Shown here: positions 20,901 to 34,186 of the stretch, piece by piece | Layout: every line of letters begins with the position of its first letter | How positions within the stretch are numbered: position 1 is the first letter of the stretch | Assembly: GCA_026936335.1 (NCBI GenBank) | Contig: JAPMXV010000017.1 | Coordinates: 62,001-126,000 of the forward strand | Length of the DNA: 64,000 nt | Reading direction: 5' to 3' | From: Mantamonas sphyraenae | Taxonomy: Eukaryota; CRuMs; Mantamonadidae | Translations under genes and position numbers: made by a program | Notes under the pieces: model-generated | Databases searched by the model: none | What the model saw: the letters and a program-made list of their open reading frames with translations, nothing else | Told to the model about the DNA's origin: nothing

Positions 20901-22338
20901 GGGTATTGTGCAATCCAAGGTGTTGCCATACTGGCCCTTTACGTACTTCCTGCCGCTGGACAGCGAGCTGCAAGAACTTGTGGCCAAGGAATTGCAGCTG
21001 CGGCCGGCCGAGCCCGAGGTGACGTTTGGACTCGTGGGCCACAATGGCGTGTTGACTCTGTGTCTGCCGCGCCAAGGGGTGTCAGCCATGGAGACGCGCT
21101 GGCAGCTCTCGTCGTTTGTGACGTCGTTGCACGCGTTGACAGCCATGGTCTTCTGCAAGGTGTTGCTGCTGATGCCGGAAGCGAGCAACGTGTGCAGCCG
21201 TCTCATGACATACTACTGCACCATGCTGCCGGAGCAGGTGGAAGAGTTTTGCGAGCCATCGCTGACAATGCTCATGCGTCACTGGCAGGACGACCACGAC
21301 GATGTGCAACAGAGTGCACGCACACTGATTGGGGCAGCCATCGACAGACGCTTTGAGCTGCATGGCAGTGTGTTTGTAAACCGCTGGGAGGCACACCTGG
21401 GCGATGACTTTCAGGCGGCGTTTGTGCTGGGCCGCCTGGGCCAGACACACCCCGGTTCGTTGGACGAAAAGGTGGGTGCACGCGTGTACCAGGAATTGTT
21501 TGCCACACTGAGTGCAGGGACACACCAGAGCTCGATGGCAGCCGAGGTGATCGGCAAGGGCTACGACTACTGGAGGCAATTCATGGACACCACGCGCAAG
21601 CGAGTGCTCATCAAATACCTTTTCCAGCTCAGCACCACACGCGCAGTGTCACCATCGGGTGCGATGGTCTGTCACCAATCCCTGCTGGCTGTGGGATCCG
21701 TGGAGCCGATGCAATTCATCGGCGCCCTGGGCAACGAAATCACAAGCGACTTTGCCACACAGCGGGAACGCATCGCTGCACTCAAAACCATGCAGCTGAT
21801 GGTCAAACGGCACGCACTGGCCATCCAGCCACACCTGACATGGCTTGTGGACGCGGTGTTGGCTGCGCTGAATCCGGAAAAGCCGCAGGTGCGTGACGCG
21901 TGCCTGAAAAGCACCACGCAGACGCTGCACACACTGGTGCGCAAGTACCCCATGGTGACGTTCCACCAACAAACACAGAAGCTTGCAGTGGGCACGACCG
22001 ACCGCACGATTGTGGTGTACGAGCTGCGCAGTGCAGTGGCGTCGCACGTGTACGAGGGCCACGAGGGAGCGATCAGTGCGTTGTGCTTCAACTCCACCGC
22101 AAAGTCGGTGGCGTCGTATTCCATGGAGGACTCGTCAGTGCGCGTGTGGCAGAACAGCTCGTCGTTCCTGGGCATTCTGGGCTCCAGCGGCAAGTGTGTG
22201 CACGTGTTTTCCGTCCCGCGCCTCGAGCGCCCCATGAGTGCCACTGCGCAGCTGGACACCGTGCGACTCACCTACTCCAGTGACAAGGCGTTGAGTTTGG
22301 TGCGCGGCAAGAGTGCCAAGGTGACAATCCAAGTGTGA
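17972..22338 (+). CDS. WDR7: WDR7 / rabconnectin-3 beta homologue
   Basis: 1333 aa. Exons 17972-18139, 18323-18416 and 18599-22338; the introns (183 and 182 nt) both lie in the first 630 bp. WD repeats at both ends (FTGCVSGQLVLWEY; ASVDGRLCVWDPEDGRC; PTLVSADAIGLVCVWNMQ) flank a Ser-rich disordered insert and a long helical middle. The C-terminus is diagnostic: QKLAVGTTDRTIVVYELR, then VASYSMEDSSVRVWQ and SSSFLGILGSSGKCVHVFSV. In animals this protein partners DMXL (rabconnectin-3 alpha) in V-ATPase assembly and acidification of vesicles; the same role is expected here. The next same-strand gene starts 46 bp after the stop. Confidence 0.9.
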
Positions 22339-22384
22339 GCGGACGATGGCGACCCACGAACCAACACAAACATAAACTCTATCC

Positions 22385-23116
22385 ATGTCTTCCACGCAAA
22401 CGCTGTTGTCTGGCACGTACTTGCAAGGAAGCAACAACAGCGAGCTGGTGAAACGGCTCAAGGTGTGTTTGTCTGTGGAGCACGGGAGGGCAGGGAGCCC
22501 ACGCGCTGATCACCCACACACTTGGCTCACACACACGCGCGCCACTTTTTCTTGCACCTTCCGCACGGCACGTATGCTGCGTACACATCACGCAGAACGT
22601 GTGGGAGCTGCTTCAGTCGCTGCAGCAAGACTCGGAGGAGGCGCAGCCGGAGCAGCTGCGTCCACTGGCCGAGGAGCTGGTGTCGAAGAAAGTGCTGCAT
22701 CACAAATCTCACGACGTGCAGCTGCTCACAGCGTGCTGCATCGCAGATATCATCCGGCTGTATGCGCCGGACAGTCCATACGCAGAGAAAGACCTCGTGG
22801 TACGTGTGCACATGTGTGTCTGTGTGCAGCTGCTGTGCTGTTGCGTCCGCGACACGTCCCCGCGTTCCTGATGACCAGCCGTCGCCGTTCCTGATCACTC
22901 ACTCGCCGCTGACACCTGCGCGCACGCGTGATCCTACACAGGCCGTCTTCTCTCTTTTCATCGCACAGCTCAAGGGCTTGGAGCTGACTGAGGATGTGGG
23001 CTTTGCCAACCGCTTCTACCTGCTGGAAACGTGCGTTTTGGCGCCGAGGCGGCGATTTGGCGCCAAATTTTGGCGCGGGATTCACACACGTCGCGCAAGA
23101 AGGGCTGACACAAGGG

Positions 23117-23154
<38 letters not shown>

Positions 23155-26100
23155 ACACACAGATTGGCCATGGTGAATGCATTTGTGATGCTTGCAGACT
23201 TTGACGCAGAGGACATGCTGCTGGACGTGTTTGCCTCGTTCTTTGAGATGGTGCGTCCGGAACACAGCAAAAAGGTGGTGTCGCACATGCTGAACGTCCT
23301 GGCCACGTGCTTGGACGCATGCACCACCGTCAACCAGAGCCTACTGGACTGTATTCTGGAGAACCTATTGCCTGCAGCGAAGGAGGAGACGCCCGCAGCG
23401 TACGGCTTGGCGTACTCCCTGGTGGAGCGCTCGTCGGACAGGCTGCGCGACTCGGTGTCGTCGTTTGTGAACAATGTGGTCGTGGAAGGCAACACAGAGG
23501 CGTCCGAGGTGAGCAAACACGTGTACACGCTGATCCAGACGCTGTTTACCATCGATTCGGGCATGCTGCTGTACGCAATGCCCAGTCTCGCGCTGTCGCT
23601 CAAGAGCGGCGAGGTGAGCGAACGCGAAGTGGGCGTGCGCATGCTGGGCCAACTGGCAGCTCAGCCAGGGTCCAAGATGGTCACCACCTACCCGGAGGTG
23701 TTTGGCGAGTGGTGCGGCCGCTTTGTGGACAAGGAGGCACGCATCCGCATCCTGATGCTCGCGTTTACAAAGCACTTTCTGCAGAACCACCCGCAGCACA
23801 AGGGACAAGTCAGCAATGCCCTGAAGGATCGCCTGTGTGACCCCGACGAAAAAGTGCGCATTGCGGCCATCGACACGGTGTGCGACTCGCGTCTCCACAT
23901 GGCTACGAGCGTGGACGCGCCGCTGCTCCAGGCTGTGGGCGAACGTCTGCGTGACAAGAAGCTGCACGTGCGCCTGGAGGCCATGAAGAAGCTGGTGGCT
24001 GTGTATGTCAAGGACAGCGGCCATCGCTTCACGGAAACGTGGACGCCCGAGGACGAGGTGGCGCTTGGATGGATCCCCAACAAGCTGATGTCCACCATGT
24101 ATCTCAAGTGTGACACCACAGCCGTGTTTCTGGAGAAGCTGCTGGACGGTGTGGTGCTTGCGTCCGACGACGACGAAGGCGCGGACGAGGGCGCGGACGA
24201 CAACAACGGAGGCATGGAAACAGAGGGAGGATCGAGCATGCAGACGGATCCGCTGGAGCTGCGTGTAATCAAGCTGGTGGACTGGTATGCCAGCCTGGAC
24301 GACTACGGCAAGTCGGCGATGAACCACATGCTGGGCAAAAAGGCAGCACTGGCCTCGCACATGCGTGCTTACCTTGCACTGCGCACAGCGTATCTGAAAA
24401 AGCGCCACGGGCGTGACGAGGACGATGAGGATGAGGATGAGGACGACGAAGACGACGAGGGCGACGAAGACACCATGGACGAGGACGACGCACACACACC
24501 GGAGCAGCGACAGGCTCAAGCCAACTTTGAAGCAGTGCTGAAGCAAGTGGTGGAGCTGTTGCCGCCTGCAAACGGAGGCAGCAGCCGCAGCAGCAGCAGC
24601 AGCGCACAAGGACTGCAGCTGCTGGACCAACTGCACAGCCTGCGTGACAACAAGATCTTCAAGCTGCTGGGAGTTGTATGCGACCCTACGGCGACGTTGC
24701 AGGAGCTTCAGGAGGCGCGACGTTCGCTTGCCTCGCAGCTCGCCAACGCAGTGTCGTCCAAGAGTGCGTTGGCAACGTATGTGGGCCAACTGTGCACGCG
24801 TGCGTCGATGACGCTTGTGACGCGCGATGCCGTGCCCATGCTCATCCAGATGCTGATGGAGTGCATGTCTGAGGAGGAGCTCAAGGCACATCTGGATTCG
24901 GGAGTGGCTGCGTTGCACGCCCTTGTGCGGCACTTTCCCACGCTCATGCAGGGCCACGTGGGTGCGCTTGCCGACGTGCTGCGTAGCACACAAGACAAAC
25001 AGGTGTTGGGTCAGGTGCTGTCTGTGGTGACCCAGTGTGGCGGTGTGGTGAACGACAACGACCGCGCGGCGTTGGAAGAAGTGTTGCCCGAGTTGATGCA
25101 GATGGGTGCACCACATGCGGTGACGGCGGTGGCGCGTGTGTTTGGACCCACGGGGATGGCCAAGGAGATGTTCCACGAAGAGGTGGAGCGACTTGTGCCG
25201 GAACTGGCCGTGGAGCGGCTGGATGACGTGCGTGCGCTGCCAGGCATCCTGCAGACGCTGGGCACGATTGCCAGCGAGGACATGGACACGTTTGAGCACT
25301 TTGCGGACGACGTGGTGCTCTTTGTCGTCCATGATCTGATGCTGAAGAGCCACCAACATCACGGACTGGACGAAGAGCACAAGCTGTCGCTCGACTGCCG
25401 TTGCAAGGAAGCAGCGCTGCGTTTCCTTGTCAACTATGTGCGCCCCATGCACACTCTGGCCGAGGAAGACCTCGACGCACGGCTTCGGCCCGTGTTTTCC
25501 AGTCTGTTGTCCACAATCGGCCTGGGTGGCGTGATGACACCCGGCGCCGAGGCGAGCATTGCAGACAAGGAGCACCTGCGCATGGTGGCACTGGAGTGCA
25601 CGCTGCAGTTGGCCGAAGTGAAGCGGTTCCAAGCAGTCATGAGCCAGCGGCTGTTTGTGGTGCTGTGCTCGTTGGCATTTGACGAGTCGGAGGCTGTGCG
25701 CACGGCCATGCTGGAGGAGAGCAACACCAGGCTGGTGGACATCTTTAAGCTGCCTTTGCGCTACATGGTCATCACGGCGCTGCTGTGCGGCGACCGGGAC
25801 ATGAGCATTCGCACACGTGCGCGTGAGTACCTGCGTGGGCAAATCGAACGGCGTCGCGCTTACTTTGACCAGCGCAGCGAGTCGCAGACCGGTGGACGTG
25901 AGGTGTACGTGTTGCCCGAGTACGCTTTGCCCTACCTCCTCTACACCCTGGTGGACACAACGGCGTACCCTGGGGACCTGGACGAAGCGGAACGCGATCT
26001 GGACGCGTGGAAAACGGTGACGTCTGTGCTCAAGGCGTTCCTGAGCGAACTGACGGCGGTGAACGACAATTCGCAGTTTGTGCTGTCGATGCTCAACACA

Positions 26101-26754
26101 CTGCGCAGTGCGGCAGACGCAGAGGGGGAGGTGGAACGCACACGGCGTCTGCGTGTGCTGGCAACGATTGGCCAACACCTGATGACGTCCATGGACCCGC
26201 AAAAGAAGTGGACAATTGGCACACGCTACCCAAGCCAGATCCGCCTGCCGGTGAGCTTGTATCAACCAGGCGAGCGATTTGGCAGCGTGCAAGCCAAACT
26301 TCCAGAGTGCTTTGTGAACAAGCGTGCAGCCAGCGCAGCACGTGACACGGCCAAGGCCAAGGCAGCTTCTGCCAGGCGACGCAGTGCAGGCAAGGGTAAG
26401 CGGTCGCGCAAAGGCATGGAGGACAGCGATGAAGAAAGCAGTGACAGGGAGGCGGACGACGAGGAGCAATACGACGACGACGACGACGACAAAGACGATG
26501 CCTCGTCGCCCAACAAGCGTGTGCGTGGAGACAATGAGCAGGAGAACACACACGCTGTGCGTCGCAGCACACGTGCGTCACGCAAGGTGGTGGCAGAACC
26601 CGTACTGACGTTTTCGGACGACGAGGGCCAGGACGAAGACGAGGAGGACGACAAAGACGACGAAGAATCGGAATCGAGCTACGATCACGGACGAAGTGGT
26701 AGCAGGCGACGGGTTCTGCGTGAGAGCAGGAGGACAAACGTGGGGCGAGTGTGA
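22385..26754 (+). CDS. PDS5: PDS5 cohesin-associated HEAT-repeat protein
   Basis: 1320 aa from exons 22385-22462, 22596-22799, 22942-23030 and 23163-26754. Diagnostic N-terminal segments appear once the introns are removed: ELVKRLK, then HDVQLLTACCIADIIRLYAP, then LFIAQLKGLE and NRFYLLETLAMVNAFVML. PDS5 binds the kleisin/WAPL/Eco1 side of cohesin and controls sister-chromatid cohesion in the nucleus. The body is HEAT repeats with an acidic insert (about 24420-24490). The tail is basic and acidic low complexity (KGKRSRKGMEDSDEESSDRE), as in animal and plant PDS5. All three introns (132-142 nt) sit in the first 780 bp. The third has a CA repeat close to its acceptor. Confidence 0.92.
23122..23150 (+). 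repeat. CA microsatellite next to a 3' splice site
   Basis: CA run inside the third PDS5 intron, ending about a dozen bases before the CACACACAG acceptor at 23162. It occupies the place where a pyrimidine tract would normally be. Confidence 0.8.
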
Positions 26755-26783
26755 GCGTGTCTGTGCAACAAAACCCGATTCCC

Positions 26784-29700
26784 ATGAGTGTTCCGGCGCT
26801 GGACGAGGAGGAAGAGGCTCAGCTGTTTTCGCTGTATGCCCATGGTCCAGAGGTGACGCTGGAAAGCACTACGTCGGACGAGTGGGGCGGTGGGCAGAGC
26901 GGAAGCGAAGGGAGCGGCTGGAAGAGCACGGCGTTGTCGTACTTCACTACTGTGCATGCCCTCGAGCTGGCTCGCTCCTGGGTGGGTCTGCACACGCCAT
27001 TTGACAAGGACATGCAACGGTCTGTGGACACGCTGCAATCATGCTCGCCACAGGCGAAGCTGGCTGTGAATCCTCACACGAGCGACGTGGCGCTGTTCCT
27101 GGGTGAGTTCCTTCCACGCGCCGCATTGCCTCCATGGGTCCAAGAGACATACCGCACGATGCTGACGCACGTCCCCATGCACACGTGCATGTATACTCCC
27201 CAGATTCAACTGTGTACATTCGGCGTGCGCGTGACAATTACGCCCTGGCGCCAAAGACTGGCTGGAGGCTGCCAGAGCGCGACGACGCACCCGAGTTTAG
27301 CCACCTGGCCTGGTCGCACACGGAGCCTTACCTGCTTGCAGTGGTGACATCAAGTGCACATGTGCATGTGTTGCACACAGAAGACAGTCTGGAGCCACTG
27401 TGTACCTGGCCGGCCGCCACGGCGTCGTCGACGTCGAGTGTAAGCACCTCTGGGAGTGCCGGCAGCAACACGGGCGGCAACGGTTCAGGCAGCCGCAACA
27501 ATGGCAGCTCAAGCTCATCCAAAGCAAGGTCAGACGAGCGTGCGGGTGGTAAGGAGACACGTGGGAGCGTGGACAAGACACAGCGGACGTCGAAAATTGC
27601 TGGGGTGGCGTTCCGCGCGGCCGCAATGGGCAAGGGGAAGGGCAAGGAGAAGAGGCGAGGAAGCACAGCTGCGGGTGCGCGTGAGGCCAACGTGTTGTTG
27701 CTGCGATACAACGGTGCGGTGGAGCAACTGAGTGTGGATTTGGAAAGTGGCGTGGTGCGTGTGAACGAACTGGTGCGTGTGTGTCCCGACGTGCACGACT
27801 ACGTGGCCACACTGTGTTATGACGCGTCGCGAGACTGGATTGTGGTGGGAGGCAGCAATACGACGGCCAACGTGAGTGCGACGGTGCTTGCATCGATGCC
27901 CCAGGTGCAGGAGGAAGTCAACCAATCCATGTTTGCGTCGTGGTCGGCCTATGAACTCCAGGGCAACCTGAGTGCAAAGCGAGTGCACACCAGTGTGCCA
28001 GAAGCCCTTTTGGAGGCGCGGTCACAGAGCAGACTGTGGTATGCGGCGGCAAGCATGTACACGCTTGTGATGACACCGTTTGACACCGCGGCACAGGCAC
28101 CTGTGGTGACCCAGATGTCCTTGTCGCCCGATGGCAACTTGTTGGCAATGGTGGATGCGTGTGGTACGCTGCGTGTGCTTTCGATGCTGGATTTCAGCGT
28201 GTACCGCCGGCTGGAGAGCGACGACGAGCGCGTGATGAGCCAGGCACCGTTGAGCAGAGAAGCTTTGCTGGCATTGCCCGAACAGGTGTCTGCCACGCAG
28301 ATTGTTCGTGCGTCGTGGTGGGACGCACGTACGGTGAGTATTGTGCGTGCGAGTGGCAACCTCTCCTTGGTGTCTTTGGACGGCATGGGAGACCGATTGG
28401 CAGCCACTCCCATGGGCTTCTTCCCCATGGCCCTCATCACAGATGCCTCGAGCCACGGCGGTGGGCGTGCCATGTTTGTGCTCGAGTGTGAGGAACACCA
28501 CAGCGACGTGACAGCCATCAAGGGCCAGCTGTGGGCCCAGTTGCAGGCGGACGGCCAGCGTGAGGGCTACCTCGACACCCTGCGCTACTCTCGTTCCTAC
28601 TCCTATCTCTTCTTCCTCAGCGGTGCCGCCACAGGCTTCTGGTCGGCTGACGACTATGTGTATGGCACACAGACGCAAGGGGAGCGCGTGTTGAAGATCT
28701 TCAGGCTGTTGTCTGTGGCTGCGTCAACGCCAGAGTCACTGTTTGCCGACAAGTTGGCACAGCGCGACTTTTCTGCTGCTCTTGCGCTTGCTGACAAGTT
28801 TGCGCTGGATTCGGACGACGTCTACAAGGAACGATGGGAACAGTGTCGCGTCGTGGACGAGGAGGCCATCACCGGCATTCTGGAACGCATCCGCGATCGC
28901 ATGTGGGTGCTGGCTCGTATTTCCAGGCACGTGGCACCTTCTGCGGAACAGAATCGTATGCTGTTGGAGTATGGGTTGCAGTTGACCCAAGAGGCAGCCA
29001 TGGACAGCGTGCATCAGGTGGATACTGCTGTCGACGACCATGATGACGATGATGGCGATGATGACACACCTTTGCTTGTGGCGTACCGACGTCTGTTTCT
29101 GAAGCATCTGGATCGGTTGCAGACGTTTGCCGAGATCTACGAAGCGGCAGATTCGGAAAGGCAGCGGTTTGATGCAGACGTGTACGCCGAATTCCGAGAT
29201 TGCGATCTTGTAGAAGCGGCGGCAGTGTGTGCACGAGGGGATGACATGCATGCGCTGCGAGTGTTGTTTCTGCGCCATGGCGACGAGCTGGCCAGCCATC
29301 GGTTGGATTTGCTGCAGTTTATACCCGAGACGTCATTCGTCGACACGTACAGTGACCTGCTACCAGGGTATGATGCCACACGAGAGGAAGAGGCGATGTA
29401 TGTGCACCGTCCGTGGCGTGTGGAGCCAGATGCAGTTGAGCTCGTGGATGGAGACACGCTGCCGGATGTGACGGTGACCACGCTGGACGCCAGCGTGAAC
29501 AGATCGCAGTTTTGGAACCTGCTGCATTACAACAGTGACAGTGTGTCGCCGTACGGGTGCCCTGCGAGTGCAGAGGAGCTGCAGCATTGGTACGTGAGCC
29601 GTGCACACGCAATCGACAGCAACTCGGGTCAAGTCAATCTGGCCATGAACTTGGTGCGAGAGGGCGTGCAACGTGGCGTGCCGCAGCTCGATGACACACT

Positions 29701-32700
29701 TGTGCAACTGGAGGACATGTGTGAGCTGGTGTACACGTACACGTGTGGAGCGCAGCTGACGGCACGCGGGTATTCACAGATGGCGCCGCTGGAGCAGTTC
29801 CGCATGTTCCTGACGAATGCCACACCGAACAATGTGGTTTCGTTGCTTCGAGGACGTGCAGGCGAAGTGTGGCGTCGTCACGCACAAGCCAACCCAGATC
29901 AGCACTCGTTGCTGCTGCAGTTCTTGGCAGAGGAGGCCAAGAATGGACGCTTGGACCTGTTGCGCGTGTGTGTGTTGTACTCCAGCCGGTTGGCAGACGG
30001 TACGCCACATGGAAGGCTGATCGAACGCCTGCAAGACACGCTGGCACTCATGTTGCACTGCGTGTACCTTTGCCCGCGTGCAGATCGGGATGCGATTGAG
30101 TGCATGGAGGAAATGGCGCGCGTGGTGCAGAGCACCCACGAGGAGGAGGAAACGCGAAGGAGTGGCAGCAGTGGCGGAGGAGGTGGTGAAGACAACCCAC
30201 ATCCTCGCAACGCCGTCATCGACGCTCAGGGTATTACCAGCTGCTGATTGAGCAACTGGGTGAATTGCAACGGCATTTGCAGGCCATGCGCATTCTGGAA
30301 CGGCACGGGGTGCCCCAACGACTGGAAACATTTGCACGTGAGCAGACAGAGGAGGAAGGCACGGCGTTGTTGGAACGGCTGGCAAGGCGTGCTGTGCGAC
30401 GTGCGGCTTCGGGAGGGATGCAGGACGAGGACGATTGGCACGCTTTGCGACAGGACATGCGCACGCTGCGCACGAATGTGTACAGTGGGGTGAAGCAGAG
30501 CGCGTGTGATCGAATCTTTTTCGAGACACTGCTGCGTGGCGATCAAATTGTGCTTGCGGCCAACTATGTGGAGATGCAACCCAAGTACGCGCAGTATGCA
30601 TTGGAGGTTGCGCAAGATCTGTTCAACAGTGCACCTTTGGTGCATGACGAGCTCATGCAGCAGGCAGCGCAGTGTTTGCAGCTGGTGGAAGGGATCGATT
30701 CGGTTGCTGTGCAGCCCGAGTTGGCGCTGATTGAGGCGTTGGAAACGTTGGAAACGTACGGCGTGGCCATGTTGCCTCTGCAACTGCGTCTGCACAGCGA
30801 CCGTGTGGCGGTGCTGTGCAAAGCCACGTTGTCTGTGCGAGAGGCGGCAGATGTGCAACCTGCGTTCCGTCTGGCACGCAACCTGGGCATTGACAACGAC
30901 GCACGTGTGTGGCTGGCACTTGTGGACGCCCAACTGCATTGGGGACAGTGGGAGGTGGCTGTGGAGCACGCAGAACGGCTGCTGGACATGACCGAGGCCG
31001 GTGAGTTTGCAACGCGTGCCTGTGTGGCAGTGGCCAACGCGGCTCCGGACATCGAAGTGCGCATGCGTGTGGTACAGCGTGCCTTGGCTCAGGCGCCCGC
31101 CGATAGCTTGCACGAACTGATGGTGTTGTGGCGACGTGTACGCTTGTTGGCCCTGTGCACCCAGTATTTGGAGGATGGGGACGCCATGCGAGACGAACAG
31201 CTTCTGGGCGAGTGGCAAGCCAACATGCACGCAAAAGCGCACGCCTGCATGCACGTGTCCCAGATGCAAGAGACGCAGGGGTCGCTGCAGGATGTGTCCA
31301 CCATCGAGGCTTACCTGCACATGCACCACCTGGCGGGGATGGAGGCAAAGGTGGACGAGCAGTTGCTGATGTATGTGGCTGGTCGATGTCTGCAAGAGAA
31401 CGAACGTTCGCGTGCAGCTGCACATTTGGCCAGTCTTTCGCAGCCCGCAGACCAAGTGGTTGCTGTGGTTGACCGCGTACAACACACCGTCGACGAGGAC
31501 ACGCGTGTGGGCATGTACCACGTGGCTGTCAAGGTGCTGCAGCGTCGCGGTGGGAGTGAGGAGGTGGACAGTGCGGTGCGTGATCTGCAGCAACGCATCG
31601 CCGAGACGATGCAATCGCAGACGCTACAAAGTCTGCGTGAGGACATCGACGCAACGCGCTTTCGTGACGACGATGCCTACCGCACAACAGTCCTGCAGGA
31701 GGTTGCGGCAGAGCATGACGTGGGTGCCCTTCGCAACGCAGTCGAGTTTGCACGTCAGTACGACGTGGATGTGGCGCCCCTGTACGTGGCTGCCTTGCAA
31801 GGCGCAGCTGCAGACACTGAGGTGGACCACACCGAGTTGCGTCGTCTGTGGGGCGCCGTGCGCAACGATGTGGTGGAAGACGAGAACATCGGCAACGATG
31901 TGCACACAGCGTTGGCATCGGCCGATGCCGTACACAAGGCCTTTTCCAGACACCCAAGCAAAATGCCATCTCATGGCGTACAACGCAAGATGGCGTCGTA
32001 CCTGGATGTGTTGGCGGAGCTGGGAGCAAAGCAACACCATGTGGATGACGACGGCGACGGCTCGCTTGCCAATCTGGCGCGAGTGTTGGCTTTGTTGGCA
32101 AGTATGCAAGCAAATGACGTCGATCCACTGTCGATGTGGCCCGCCGACACGGTGGCGTACGATGACTTGGCGCGGCTGAACGATGTGACGACGTTGGCGA
32201 CGGTGCAGGAGCTGGTCTTTGTGGTGGCGAGCGATGCCGACAGGCAGCAGGCGTGGAAACGGCAATTGGCACGTGAGCTGGTGTTGGATGCACTGCAGCA
32301 ACAAGGTGTGGGCTCCGAGACATTTGCGCGTGCGTGGGAAGTGGCGTGTATCCGGATGGATGGTGACGATGCGGCAGAACTGGTGCAACAAGCGGGACTC
32401 ATGGGCATTCAACACTCCCTGGTGCAGCTTGCGGCTGATGCTCATCCGCAGCATGCCGAGTTGCAGGATATGCTGCGACACAGCGACTTGCTCGCCATAT
32501 TGCGTGGTGGAGACGGAGACGACGGCGAGGACGCATTGGGCACCATTGTACCTCAGGGGACAGAAGAGTGGCCTCCACGCGATCAGGACGGTGCTGTGGC
32601 CTGGATGATGGGCGTGGTGGCACGCCCGAACCAGTCCATTTCGCATGTGCGCAGGTTGCACGAGGTGATCGATGCCCACGTGGACTCCTGCCCGCCCATG

Positions 32701-34167
32701 AGCAAGCTCATTGCAGCCACAGTGCAAGCACAAGTGCAGGCGTTGCAAACAGCCGTCGCACAGGAGACGCCATCATCGGCCACCGCCTCATCATCCTCGT
32801 CCTCATCGACACCATCTGCTGGCTCTGAAGGCCACCATACGGAAATTGCTGTGGAAAATATGGTGCTGTGTCTGGCTGGAGGGACAACAATGCCTGCCAA
32901 GAAGCTGCGCGAGCTGATTGAAGCCAAAGGAGCGCGGTTGGAACGCTCGCTGACCGACAGTGTGACGCATGTGGTGCGCAAGGACAGCAGTGTGAGCGGC
33001 GGCAAAGTGAAACGTGCCCAGAAGCAAGGCATTGCGGTGATTGAAGAAGACACCCTGTTGGATCTGCTCACGGCAGACACTGCCGCCAGTAGCAGTGGCT
33101 GGACCAGTTTGCTGAGCGATGAGCAACAACAACTGTTGGATTTGCTGCAACAGGTGGACGCAGACGAAGCCGATCCAACACTGTTGGACACCCAGGGGAT
33201 GGACACGGCAGCAGCCAAGGCGGTGCTGCACGTGCAACGCGAGCTGCCCGCTCATTGGGGTTGGGATGCGGACAAGGAGCGGGTGTTGGACGGTCTCAAC
33301 ACGCGTGCGCTCTTGGAACAGGCCTACGACGCAGAACAGACGCGTGGCAAGGAGGGTGAGGCGCTGATGGAGCATTTGCTGTCGTTGGAGAACAGCAGCG
33401 AGCGCCAGCTCACGGTGCTGTGTGACGTGCTGCATGTGTGGACGGAAAGTGCATCCAAGAGCAGTTCGGCGTCGTCGCAGATGTACAGTGCTTTGTGGCG
33501 ACGCGCTCTGCTGCGCTTCCTGCCTGACCATCCCCAATGGGTGCTGCGCTACCTTCTTGTCGTCCGACAACGCGACACGCTGCAGATCCTGACGGACAGT
33601 GACGAGGCACACCTGGTCACACAGGTGCTGGAAGAGCAACAACAGCCTGTGGGTGTGGTGCTTGCGTTGTTGTCCACCCAACGCGATCTGCATCGTCTCG
33701 CTGCACACGCTCTCGTGCAACACTACGACGAGTGGAAACATGTGGTCGACAATGCCGTGGCGCATTTATTGCTGCAAGCGCGTGTGTCTGATGTGTTTGT
33801 CGACCATTCGGCGTTGTTCGACCTGTGCATCGACTTTGCCCTGCGTGGCCGCGACCTTGGCTATCAGCGCCACGGCATGGCAGACACACTGTGGTACGAT
33901 CTCATGCAGCCACGCGTGCCGGGAAGTGACGTACGCATGTGGCACATCCTACATCTCGTGGTGGTCCTGTGTACAGCAGGGAGGCGTCGCCAAGCTGCTT
34001 TGCTCGCTGCTGAGCATTTGCAGTTGCACCCGGCCATGCGCACACGAGACAACAACAGAGTGTGTCTGCGCACCATGCTGCAAGACGCCTTTCTTGTTGC
34101 TCTGCCCACCCCCGAGCATCAAGAAGTGTTGGAGGCGGCACAGGAGATCCTCGACGAAATGAATTGA
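26784..34167 (+). CDS. NBAS: NBAS/Sec39-domain protein with embedded BRCT domain
   Basis: Exons 26784-27102 and 27204-34167 (intron 101 nt). Total length is one base short of a multiple of three. The frame breaks at a GGG run (30229-30231), and a fourth G joins DAQG to YYQLLIEQLGELQRHLQAM, giving 2427 aa. The N-terminal part is a WD-like propeller (STVYIRRARDNYALAPKTGW). The middle is the Sec39/NBAS helical solenoid (KHLDRLQTFAEIYEAADSER; HGDELASHRLDLLQFIPETS). NBAS tethers Golgi-to-ER vesicles in the NRZ complex and helps nonsense-mediated decay in animals. Unusually, 32845-33085 encodes a BRCT-type module (VLCLAGGTTMPAKKLRELIE, then SVTHVV, KVKRAQKQGIAVIEED), flanked by Ser-rich linkers. 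The start lies 29 bp after the PDS5 stop. Confidence 0.82.
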
Positions 34168-34186
34168 AGCACACTCCATTGCCTTA

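Noticed and set aside
23365-26553. 1062-codon open frame antisense to PDS5
   Set aside because: Rich in Gln, His and Arg with no domain; it mirrors a real, conserved gene on the other strand. GC-rich codon bias keeps antisense frames open.
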